A DNA stretch of 45,101 bases, taken from assembly GCA_938082505.1 (NCBI GenBank), contig CALLLH010000011.1:1-45101 (forward strand), written 5' to 3'. The position numbers and the translations under genes were made by a program. Below, piece after piece: positions 9,017 to 17,378 of this stretch; the first letter of the stretch is position 1, and each line of letters opens with the position of its first letter. A model generated the notes under the pieces. That model worked only from the letters and a program-made list of their open reading frames with translations, was not told the DNA's origin and did no database searches. This stretch comes from an uncultured Flavobacteriales bacterium. GTDB taxonomy: Bacteria > Bacteroidota > Bacteroidia > Flavobacteriales_D > Sanyastnellaceae.

Positions 9017-12000
9017 CGTCTGATCAGGGTCACGTCTCCGGCTTGCTCCACGGAAGTGCCATCCAAGAAGACGGCGGCTACGCGCCAGACGTAAACGTCC
9101 TGCTTGCAGAGCTTGCCCTGGAAATGCCCATTCCACCCGATGGTCGGGTCGGAGGTACTGAAAATCTGTTCGCCCCAACGGTTGTACACCGTGAAGCTGT
9201 AGGCAACGGGTATTCCTTGGAGCTGAGGGAAGAAGACATCATTGTCACGGAAGTCATCATCGCCATACGCTTGAGAACCGGTGCCATCCCCTCCGAATGT
9301 CGGGGTGAAGGCGGAGGGCACACCGACCGACCCCCCTTGGAATTCGATGATGCAGGTGCTCCTCGAAGTGCTGTCGCCGCACAGGGCATTCTCTATGGTC
9401 AGGGTGATGGACGGGTCCCCTGCCTCGGTGTAGGTGTGGGTGATGATGCTGCCGTCGGGTACGGCGGTGCTGGATCCGTCTCCGAAACTCCAGGTGTAGA
9501 CGGCATCGGGATAGTCGAAATTCGGGGTCAGCTCGAGGACGTCACCGACTTCCACGCATTGATCCGGGAACATGGTGAAGCCGGCATTGACCTGTTCCAG
9601 GACCACGACGGTGTGCGTTTCCGATACCGCTACGCCTCCCGGTCCGTGGGCGGTTACCCAGACCTCATAGGTGCCGGGCTCATAGTAGCTGAAACCGACA
9701 GGTTCTTCCAGTTGCTCAGTTTCGGTGCGGGTGGTGCCTTCGCCGAAGTTCCAGATGAGGCTGTCGACGGCGCTTTCAGGGAACGCATGGAACACGGCCT
9801 GCAGGGGGGCACAGCTCATGGTGTCTCCCTCGAAGCTCACCATGGGCGCCGGGGGCACGAGTGTGATGGCCGCGGCGTAGGCATCCGAACAACCGTGGTT
9901 GTCCAGGGTGACTTCGACCACATGGGTTCCGTATCCATCGTCAGGCCAGGAGATGCTGCCGGCATCCGGATCGAGGGTGCCCCCGCCCTCCACACTCCAT
10001 GAGGTCGTGGTGCCGGCCGGTCCCTGGTTCATGTCGATGACATTCGTGACGTAAGGGGCTTCAAAGACCACGTCCGGGGTCAGAATGAAACTCGCTTGCG
10101 GTATGCCGAGCACGACGACTTGACCGGAGGCCTGGTCCGCACATCCATTCTCGGGATGCACGACATTCAGGGTGACGGGCAGGAGTGCATTGGAAAGGGG
10201 TGACGATCCCAGCAGAGCCGTATCCGCAAGGGGAGCGGTTGGCTCGAAGCCGATGAGGGTCTCGGATCCGATCACCCAGGTCCAAGCGCTTCCGGCTGTT
10301 CCGATGTCCATCGGGATCCCCGAGGACAGGTTTTCCAGGGTGATTGGATCTCCCAGACAGAGGGTGTCCGGAAGAAAGAAGTCCGCTACGGGCAGGGCGG
10401 GCACGGTGAGGTTGATTTCATCGTAGTCGGCGCAGCCTGCGGATAGGGCCGTGACCGAGGCGACCGTCGCATAGCCTGTGCCCAGTGGATTCGGATAGGG
10501 ATGGGAAACGGCGGTGGCGGTGGTCACCTCCGTTGCCGGGGTGAAGGGGTCGCCGAAATCCCAAATGAGGGAGTCGGCAGTCCCTGAATAGCTGAAGGTG
10601 GCGATCACGTCGCAGCCGTTGAGGCCTTCAATGATGAGGTTGCCAACGGGCTGCGGCAATACGGTGATGGAGGCGGAATCCTCGGCGGCACAACCGGTGA
10701 GGGGGTCCACCACGTGCAAATGGACCGCGTAGGTAGCGGTGGTGCCGGGTGATCCAGGGGCCCCCGGGGTGGCGGTCCATGTCGGTGCGGAAGGGCCATT
10801 GCCCATGACCGTATCCGTGCCGAAAGGGGTGTCGATGATCCAGGTGGCGAGGGCCCCCGAGGGAATTTCGACGTTGTCCACTTCGAATGCAATGGGCTCG
10901 CAACCGCCCTCCGGAAGGGCGAATCCGGCGGTCACCTCGTCCTGCACGATGACCGCGGTGCTGGCCTCTGCGGAGCAGCCGTCATCATTCATTGCGATGA
11001 CCGTCAATATGTGGTTGCCCGGTGCAAGTTGGATGAGGGTGTCTGTGCCGGCATTCCAAGGGTAGGTCGTGGCCAGGTCCACCTGAAGGTTCCACGAAGT
11101 GGCCCCATCGGTCGCGGCATCGGAGCGCTGCGGCTGAACGGGTTCGGGTGCACAGAAGGCATCGGGTGCATTGATGGTCGGGGTCGGGCTGGGAAAGACC
11201 TCCACCGCAGCTGAAGTGCTGCCGGTGCAGCCGAACAGGCTGGTGCCGGACGCGCTGATCGTGTAGGTGCCCGATTGCCCGTATACGTGTCCCGTTGCGC
11301 CTTCGGGGTCCGGATTGGCGGCATCTCCAAAGTCCCAAACCATGAACAGCGCCGCTTGGTTCGGCGTGGTCACTGCAAGGGGAGCGCATCCTTCCGCGTC
11401 GTCGATCTGGGGTGTGAAAGCAGGCCGGACCAGCAGCGCAGCGGAGCTGGTCGCCGTGCAGCCGTTCGGACGGGATACTGCCAATTCGATGGAAACCGTA
11501 TCGGTGAACTGGTCCGGATTGACGAAAGTGTAGGAGAACCCTTCGAAATTGCTCGTGATGGTGCCGTATTCCTGCGCAGCTTCAGACCAGACATTGTCGA
11601 CCTCCCAATCCCAGCTGCCGTCCTCATCGAGGTTGAACGCGCTGCCTGAAAAGGAGAACCCTTGGCCACTGCAGACCTCACCGCCATTGGTCTGTACGAA
11701 GGGTGAAGGGGCTACGGAGACCACCATGGATTCGGCGTCGCTGCAAGTGCCGATGCCCGCCTCGACCAATACGGTATAGTGCAGGGTGTCGTCACCGTTG
11801 TTCGGGGGCCAGGTGTGGGTTCCATCGGGGTCCAGCTGGCTGGTGGATCCGTGGCCGAAGTACCAGTTCAATTGATTGTCCGGCACACCGCCCGTGGTGT
11901 CCGTGGCAGACAACGGAATCGTGAACGGGCTGCAACCGATGGTGTCGTTCGTGGCCAATTGAACTTCGGGGCGCGGCAGCACATTCACGCTGCCGTACGT

Positions 12001-13953
12001 GGTGTCCGTGCAACCCGTGGCCGTGGTGACCACGAGGGAAACCGGCAAGGAGCCCGCCTCTTCCGAGATCAGGGAAGCGGTCTCGCCGGTGAGGATGATG
12101 TCGTTCACCGTCCAGGTGTATCCGGTGATCGGACCGCCTTGGGATGCATCCGTGGTTGAAGCTCCACCATCAAGGGTGACGGGGTTGCCGAGGCAGGCCT
12201 CCTCGGTGGAGAAGGAAGCCTGTGGAATGCCGGCCAAGACGAAGGTCCGGTCCTGGGTGTCGGAGCATCCATTGCCCGAGGTCACCTCCAATTGGAAGGT
12301 GAAGGCGCCTGGACCCTCGAGGTTGACGGTCGGTGGTGTGGGGCCGGTGCCGATGATGCCCGTCCCCGCCAGGGACCAGCTGTAGTCGATGGCACCGGAT
12401 GAGGCGTCGGTCGGTTGGACGTCGATGTCATCTGCGCAGGTGTCCTCGGGCAAGGTGAAATCGGCGGTGGGTGGCGTCAGCACTGTCACAGGAATGGTGG
12501 CAATCCCGATGCAGGAAGGGGCGAGGGAGGGAAAGACCTGCACCATGGCATTGTAGTTGCCCGCGGCGTCATAGACATGGCCGGGTTGGGAGGGGATTCC
12601 CTCGAAGGGAATGAGGCCGTCCACCATGAAGATGGTCATGGAGAAGGGGCCGTCACCGTAAGTGAAGTTGAAACTGAGGTCGGCGGCGGTCAGCGGTGGC
12701 TCGGTGGACCATCCCACCGTTTCGAACTGGAAGGGCTCTCCGGGACAGAGCGTGGTGATGTCGGCCGTGGCATCCACCGTGGGCGGAGGGGTGACCATGA
12801 TCTCCCTCGTGGTGGTGTCGATTCCACAGTGGTTCTGAGTGTACAGGGTCACCGTGTAGAGGCCGGGTCCGGGGAAGGACAGCAGGTGGTCGAGTTCGCT
12901 TGCACAATCGCCGCCCCATTCGACCCAATCCGTCGGGTCGGGTCCGGGTCCGATGTAGGTCGCTGCGCCGAAGTCCCATTTCTCCGTCCTCACGGTTCCG
13001 TTGCCCGCCAGGTTGTTGCCTTCTGATGCGGCACAACAATTCGGGCAGGAGCCGTTGTTTACGGTCGTTTCATTCTCCGGCCAGCAGAGGACAGGGTCCG
13101 CCACACCGATTTCGGCCTTGTCTACATCCCAGGTCAGGAAGGCGTTGCCGAGGTTGGCCTGCTTGTATCCCGTGCCGACAATGGTGCCTCCGGGCACGAA
13201 GGGTGTGCTGGCTCCGCGGACGGAACAGAAATTGGAGTAGGTCAACGTCAGGGTGTGGTCGCATGCACCGGAACCGCAGTTGTCGGCGTCGTACGTGTGC
13301 ATTGCCCCCAGGATGCGGTAGATCTCGTCGCCTGCACCTGACGTGAACTTCAGGGTGTCGTAGGCGGGATCATTGAGTACTTCGTCCATGGTGAATTCGT
13401 CAGGAGGGGTGCCGTCCCCCCAATCGAGGCTGAAGCTCCATGTTGGACTGAATGCCAGGTTGATGTCCACTTTGGGATACGCATCGAAGGGCGCGCATCC
13501 GGCATTGTTGTCGCCGTAGACCAGCACTGCTCCCGGGTTTTCCGGTTCGTAAACCAGGACGCCCTCTTCTCCTCCGGGACAGGCATTCGTGGTGACAGTG
13601 ATGGTGTAAGTCTGCCACTTGTCCGCCATGTAGTTGTGGACGATGCCCGTGGAACCATTCCAGTTTCCGATGGTCTCGGGTGCAGATCCGTCTCCCCAGT
13701 CGATGACCACGCCGGTATGGGTGGCCGGCTCAGCAGTGAGTTCGAAATCGAAGGGGCCTGGATCCGAGGTGACACTGCCGATGCATTGGAACCAGTGGGG
13801 TACATCTTGGGTAGCGGGAAGGGCCTCGATGCTCTCTGTGCCCGTGAAGTTGGGACACTGGGCTCCAACAGGCGTGCAGGCCGCCATCATGGCGGTCAGG
13901 GCCAAAGGAAGGAGGAGCTGGTGATGGAGGGCCATGTTGGTCCATACGGTCAT
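9013..13953 (-). CDS. Giant PKD-repeat cell-surface protein with gliding-motility-type C-terminal sorting domain
   Basis: 1646 residues from ATG at 13953 (ATG 13935 or GTG 13986 also possible). A hydrophobic export signal ends near PVGAQ (residue 32). The body is a string of Ig/PKD-like domains with motifs such as VIDWGDGS, SLDWGDGTPP, MVWDFGD, LIWDFGDP and YTWSFGDGSS. From the middle on, a unit of roughly 80-105 residues recurs, each with a Gly-Cys-Ser/Thr/Ala signature before a V-x-V strand (for example NGCSDTQD, TGCTDTTY, FGCTGSTS, TGCAAEDS). The last ~85 residues (VPSAFTPTFGGDG, FTVYNRWGEQIF, WNGHFQGK, DVYVWRV) form the type B CTD recognised by the type IX secretion system. Probably a secreted adhesin or matrix protein; ligand unknown. 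The downstream overlapping PorP/SprF gene supports this. Confidence 0.92.
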   Translation of the reverse strand: MTVWTNMALHHQLLLPLALTAMMAACTPVGAQCPNFTGTESIEALPATQDVPHWFQCIGSVTSDPGPFDFELTAEPATHTGVVIDWGDGSAPETIGNWNGSTGIVHNYMADKWQTYTITVTTNACPGGEEGVLVYEPENPGAVLVYGDNNAGCAPFDAYPKVDINLAFSPTWSFSLDWGDGTPPDEFTMDEVLNDPAYDTLKFTSGAGDEIYRILGAMHTYDADNCGSGACDHTLTLTYSNFCSVRGASTPFVPGGTIVGTGYKQANLGNAFLTWDVDKAEIGVADPVLCWPENETTVNNGSCPNCCAASEGNNLAGNGTVRTEKWDFGAATYIGPGPDPTDWVEWGGDCASELDHLLSFPGPGLYTVTLYTQNHCGIDTTTREIMVTPPPTVDATADITTLCPGEPFQFETVGWSTEPPLTAADLSFNFTYGDGPFSMTIFMVDGLIPFEGIPSQPGHVYDAAGNYNAMVQVFPSLAPSCIGIATIPVTVLTPPTADFTLPEDTCADDIDVQPTDASSGAIDYSWSLAGTGIIGTGPTPPTVNLEGPGAFTFQLEVTSGNGCSDTQDRTFVLAGIPQASFSTEEACLGNPVTLDGGASTTDASQGGPITGYTWTVNDIILTGETASLISEEAGSLPVSLVVTTATGCTDTTYGSVNVLPRPEVQLATNDTIGCSPFTIPLSATDTTGGVPDNQLNWYFGHGSTSQLDPDGTHTWPPNNGDDTLHYTVLVEAGIGTCSDAESMVVSVAPSPFVQTNGGEVCSGQGFSFSGSAFNLDEDGSWDWEVDNVWSEAAQEYGTITSNFEGFSYTFVNPDQFTDTVSIELAVSRPNGCTATSSAALLVRPAFTPQIDDAEGCAPLAVTTPNQAALFMVWDFGDAANPDPEGATGHVYGQSGTYTISASGTSLFGCTGSTSAAVEVFPSPTPTINAPDAFCAPEPVQPQRSDAATDGATSWNLQVDLATTYPWNAGTDTLIQLAPGNHILTVIAMNDDGCSAEASTAVIVQDEVTAGFALPEGGCEPIAFEVDNVEIPSGALATWIIDTPFGTDTVMGNGPSAPTWTATPGAPGSPGTTATYAVHLHVVDPLTGCAAEDSASITVLPQPVGNLIIEGLNGCDVIATFSYSGTADSLIWDFGDPFTPATEVTTATAVSHPYPNPLGTGYATVASVTALSAGCADYDEINLTVPALPVADFFLPDTLCLGDPITLENLSSGIPMDIGTAGSAWTWVIGSETLIGFEPTAPLADTALLGSSPLSNALLPVTLNVVHPENGCADQASGQVVVLGIPQASFILTPDVVFEAPYVTNVIDMNQGPAGTTTSWSVEGGGTLDPDAGSISWPDDGYGTHVVEVTLDNHGCSDAYAAAITLVPPAPMVSFEGDTMSCAPLQAVFHAFPESAVDSLIWNFGEGTTRTETEQLEEPVGFSYYEPGTYEVWVTAHGPGGVAVSETHTVVVLEQVNAGFTMFPDQCVEVGDVLELTPNFDYPDAVYTWSFGDGSSTAVPDGSIITHTYTEAGDPSITLTIENALCGDSTSRSTCIIEFQGGSVGVPSAFTPTFGGDGTGSQAYGDDDFRDNDVFFPQLQGIPVAYSFTVYNRWGEQIFSTSDPTIGWNGHFQGKLCKQDVYVWRVAAVFLDGTSVEQAGDVTLIRR

Positions 13954-14088
13954 TCCGGCCAAAGGGTTACGGCAGTAGGGTCGCACCCGATGAAGTTATC
14001 GTGGGGCCAAGGCCTATGGCGTTGACTATCGGCGATTTGTTCACGGAAAAGTGGTCACTACTTCAGGTTGGTTCCCCGCCCTTTCAGA

Positions 14089-15345
14089 TCAGGGAATGAG
14101 GCTGTTCAGAAACAGGACGGTCAGCCCTGTCAGGAAGGCGAGTCCGAGATAGGCCGTCCAGCGCAACCAGGCCTTGGGCCGGGCTTCGGCGGGAAAGCGA
14201 TGGCGTGTGACCAGGATGAGCATGGCCAAGGCGGAGGGCGGAGCGATGCAGAAACTCAGGATGTTGCCCAGGTCGAGCAGGGTGCGGATGTCATCCGGGA
14301 AACCAATGATGAGCAGCAGCGCACCCAGCGAGATGAGGATGAGGCTGACCCGTTCATGGTGTGCCTTGACGGGGGCATCCCTGAGGGCAGCGATGCCGTG
14401 TCCGAAGCTCCGGCTGAACCCGTCGAGGCAAGCGAGGCAGGTGCCGAACATCGCGGCAAAGGCGGCCGACCCCACGAAGGGGGCACTCCATTGGCCCAGC
14501 ACCTCGGTATACAGACCGATGACTCCCGCCGCGAACGCTGCAGTGCCACTGGGAAGGGGCATGTCGGACGTTCTGAGCAGCAGCGCTCCCAGCAGAAGGA
14601 AGCACAGGGCGAGCAGGATGCAGAAGAAATAGCCGAGGTTGAATTCCCGCAGGGCAGCCGTCAATCGGGGTTTGTATCCCGTCTGCCTGTAGCGCTCCAA
14701 GGTCCAGATGCTGACCCAGGGGCTGAGGTCGACGGCGGAAGGCATCCATCCCAGCAGGGCAATCAGAAAGGTGAATTCGGCACCGCGCCAGGGGTTGAAG
14801 TCGGCGGGTGCAGGAGGCACCGCACTGATTGGGGTGTGCAGCAAGGCGCCGATTGTGGCCCCCACCGTTCCGACGAGCAGGACGAGGCTGATGGCCTTGA
14901 TGACCTTGTCCAGGGCAGCATATCTGCCCAAGAGCAGGATCCCCACACAAGAGGAGAAGGTCAGGACAGCGACATGGGGCGTGGCGTTCATCCCCAATAG
15001 CCGTGAGGCTCCGAACAGGTGGTCCAGGAAGGCGGCGGTGACGATGCCCACGCCGCCCATCACGAATGCGCAGGTCAGCGCCGTGATGATGAGGTAGGCC
15101 CATGCGGCCCATTTACCGAAGGTGCGGTAACCAGCGATGAGGGAGGTTCCCGTGGCGTTCGCGTAGCGGGTTCCGAATTCAAAGAAGGGGTATTTGGCCA
15201 CATTGGCCGCCATGATGGCCCACAGCAGGGCGAATCCATAATCCGCACCGGCGCGGGTACTCTGGACCAGGTGACTGGTGCCGATGGCGGTAGAGGCGAA
15301 CAGGATGCCGGGTCCGAGCGTGAGCAGGAAGCGGCGGAGGTTCAT
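14089..15345 (-). CDS. NRAMP-related transporter with non-canonical metal-site residues
   Basis: 418 residues from ATG 15345, about eleven membrane helices. The first helix GPGILFASTAIGTSHL aligns with the NRAMP TM1, but the metal-binding D-P-G-N is replaced by G22-T23-S24-H25. In TM6 the usual A-x-x-M-P-H is GWMPSAVD, with M201-P202 kept and His replaced by S203. Canonical NRAMPs import Mn2+ or Fe2+ with protons; with both signature sites changed the substrate of this clade cannot be assumed. The gene starts 4 bp after the di-heme peroxidase stop and belongs to a probable operon with it and the MbnP-like gene. The superfamily call is secure; transported ion unknown. Confidence 0.85.
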   Translation of the reverse strand: MNLRRFLLTLGPGILFASTAIGTSHLVQSTRAGADYGFALLWAIMAANVAKYPFFEFGTRYANATGTSLIAGYRTFGKWAAWAYLIITALTCAFVMGGVGIVTAAFLDHLFGASRLLGMNATPHVAVLTFSSCVGILLLGRYAALDKVIKAISLVLLVGTVGATIGALLHTPISAVPPAPADFNPWRGAEFTFLIALLGWMPSAVDLSPWVSIWTLERYRQTGYKPRLTAALREFNLGYFFCILLALCFLLLGALLLRTSDMPLPSGTAAFAAGVIGLYTEVLGQWSAPFVGSAAFAAMFGTCLACLDGFSRSFGHGIAALRDAPVKAHHERVSLILISLGALLLIIGFPDDIRTLLDLGNILSFCIAPPSALAMLILVTRHRFPAEARPKAWLRWTAYLGLAFLTGLTVLFLNSLIP

Positions 15346-15349
15346 GGTG

Positions 15350-16471
15350 TCAGTGTGGATCCGCGAAGGCCGGATTGTTGGCAAAGGCGGTGTCCGTCAA
15401 GGTATGAAGGAAGGCGATGAGGGCCTCCTTCTGCTGCGGTTGCAGCATGAGGCCGCCACTGCTGTATTTCATGAACGGGTCGATGGTCGAGGAGGGCTGC
15501 CCTCCGGAATTGTAGTGGTCAAGCACGTCTTCGAGGGTCTGGAAACGGCCATCGTGCATGTACGGCGGTGACAGGGCCACGTTGCGCAATGTCGGTGTGC
15601 GGAAGCGTCCGCTGTCCAGGGGCTGTCCCGTGATGCCGGCCAGTCCCGGATCGGCGGCGAATGTCGCGTCGAGGCCGTTGTTGTGGAACAGGTAATCGGA
15701 GAATTGCAGTCCGGCTTCTCCGTGGCAATGGAAACAGTCTCCGCCGAATTGCCCACCCGTCACGATTTCGGGATCTCCCCCTTCCCGATTGAAGATTTCA
15801 TAGCCCTGGAATTCAAGGTCGGTCAAGGGAGATTCTCCACGGCGCCAGCGGTCAAATTTGCTGTCGGCGGAAATCATGGTCCGCAGGAACTGGGCGATGG
15901 CCTTGGTGACCTTCTCGGCCGTGACGCCCTCTTCTCCGAATGCCGATTTGAACCGCCCGGTGTATTCCGGATCGGCCATCAGCCTCGCCACGGCGTCGGA
16001 CCACGGCAGGTTCATCTCATCGGGATGTGGAATGGGATCCAGAATCTGCTCTTCCAAGGTGGCGGCGCGGCCATCCCAGAAGAAATGTTGGGCCCATCCC
16101 ATGTTGACGAGTGCCATGGCGTTGCGGGTGCCGAGTGCGCCGTCAACACCGGAGGAGACCGGATTGGGATCAGAGAAGCCAAAAGCCGGAAGATGACAGC
16201 TGCCGCAGCTGATGGAGCTGTCCGAACTCAGCCCTTTTTCCCAGAACAGCAACCTGCCCAATTCCACCCCTTCCACCGTCATGGGGTTGTCCGGTGGGAT
16301 GTCCATCGGAGGAAAGAAGGGGGGAATGTCGATGGTATAGGGGGTGCTGCCCGGGGGCTCGAGGCATTCAGTCTGCTCATCCGGACGGCAACCCATCCAA
16401 CCGACGAGCACCGTGAGCCCAGCGAGGACCCATGGAAGGTGGTGCGGATGGGGCGTCGGACCTCTGGACAT
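15350..16471 (-). CDS. Di-heme cytochrome c peroxidase / MauG-type protein (MbnH-like by context)
   Basis: 373 residues. The signal ends LVGWMGC, so C28 is probably lipidated and the protein is anchored in the periplasm. Two c-heme motifs are present, C89-G-S-C-H93 and C246-F-H-C-H250, with the intervening FFWDGRAATLEEQ and later TPTLRNVALSPPYMHDG, all typical of the bacterial CcP/MauG superfamily. The axial ligand of the second heme lies in PPYMHDG; Tyr and Met are both there, so peroxidase versus MauG-like chemistry cannot be decided. It sits 27 bp downstream of an MbnP-like gene. In methanotrophs the MauG-like MbnH oxidises a Trp of MbnP to kynurenine, creating a copper site; the same pairing is inferred here. 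Confidence 0.92.
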   Translation of the reverse strand: MSRGPTPHPHHLPWVLAGLTVLVGWMGCRPDEQTECLEPPGSTPYTIDIPPFFPPMDIPPDNPMTVEGVELGRLLFWEKGLSSDSSISCGSCHLPAFGFSDPNPVSSGVDGALGTRNAMALVNMGWAQHFFWDGRAATLEEQILDPIPHPDEMNLPWSDAVARLMADPEYTGRFKSAFGEEGVTAEKVTKAIAQFLRTMISADSKFDRWRRGESPLTDLEFQGYEIFNREGGDPEIVTGGQFGGDCFHCHGEAGLQFSDYLFHNNGLDATFAADPGLAGITGQPLDSGRFRTPTLRNVALSPPYMHDGRFQTLEDVLDHYNSGGQPSSTIDPFMKYSSGGLMLQPQQKEALIAFLHTLTDTAFANNPAFADPH

Positions 16472-16498
16472 ACCGTCAAGATAAGCCGTTGGGTCCCC

Positions 16499-17263
16499 TC
16501 AATGTTTCTGGAGGGTCACAGCCGCACTTTGGGCGGTGACATAGCGTTCGGCAAGGTCAGGATTGTCCCCGGTATGGGTGATGTGGTCGTCCCGGACATC
16601 GATGGTGTCGTTTCCGTTGACCAGAAAATCCATCAGCTCTCCCCGCAAGTCGAAATGGTGCTCACTGCATTCGGCCACCACCCAGGGCTCACTGTAGCGG
16701 ACTTCCACCAGATGGTCGTCTCCTCCGATGTGGAAGGCGAACGGGTGGGTGAAATTCTCGCCTCCGGTGGTGTCGGCCTTGCCGTCGAATTTGCTGAAGA
16801 TGTAACCGGTGTTCCAGCTCCAGAACATCCCGGCGCTGCCATTGACCCCCAAGGGATGGTCGTTGGGCCAGATGGTGGGGTCCGTATTGGTGTTGAATTC
16901 CGCTGGAACCCCCAGGTGGATCCGGAATCCATCATAAGTGCCCGGCTCGACAATCCAATTCCAGCTGTTGTCGGCACCGGCATCCCACCTTTCCGCCTCG
17001 GACAGGCGCACTGCCCCCGTGTCGTTGAGGAGCTCGATTCCACCGAGATAAATGGAGAAAGTCTCCAAACGCAGGTTGTTGCCCGATGCATCCAATGCGG
17101 TCCTGCCGATGGAGACCGAGTCGCCGGCAAATTGGAACGCCGCATTCAAGGTCAGGGTGCCCGGGCCTCCATGCATGGGGTCAGGCTTGCATCCCACCAG
17201 AAGGATGCAGGCCATGGCCATGGCTGAAAACAGGGTGCGTCCGAAAGGGCTTGGCATCATCAT
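16499..17263 (-). CDS. MbnP-family lipoprotein (putative copper-binding)
   Basis: 254 residues from ATG 17263 (17260 and 17257 also possible). A lipoprotein signal ends ILLVGC with C25 as the lipidated residue. The mature domain is rich in beta strands and has the MbnP-type features LTLNAAFQFAGD, ETFSIYLGGIELL, and GMFWSWNTGYIFSKFDG, with seven tryptophans in all and a late EHHFDLRGE. MbnP binds Cu(I) in methanotrophs after a partner di-heme enzyme turns a Trp into kynurenine. The di-heme gene directly follows here, 27 bp away, then an NRAMP-like gene. Copper binding is inferred from family and context. The longer reading to 17464 would run into the divergent addA start and lacks a signal, so it was not used. 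Confidence 0.82.
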   Translation of the reverse strand: MMMPSPFGRTLFSAMAMACILLVGCKPDPMHGGPGTLTLNAAFQFAGDSVSIGRTALDASGNNLRLETFSIYLGGIELLNDTGAVRLSEAERWDAGADNSWNWIVEPGTYDGFRIHLGVPAEFNTNTDPTIWPNDHPLGVNGSAGMFWSWNTGYIFSKFDGKADTTGGENFTHPFAFHIGGDDHLVEVRYSEPWVVAECSEHHFDLRGELMDFLVNGNDTIDVRDDHITHTGDNPDLAERYVTAQSAAVTLQKH

Positions 17264-17378
17264 GTTGCGAATTTCCTGTCCTTTCAACGTCATTGTGGCC
17301 GGGCAGGTTGCAAAGCGTGCACGTTCCGTCGTGGGCGGGGCTTGGGTCGAGTGAACCGATGCGCGAACTTGGAGCACC

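Noticed and set aside
9017-9178. Longer start for the PorP/SprF-like gene
   Set aside because: The extra residues are an out-of-frame reading of the sorting domain of the PKD gene and would hide the signal peptide that begins at 9016.
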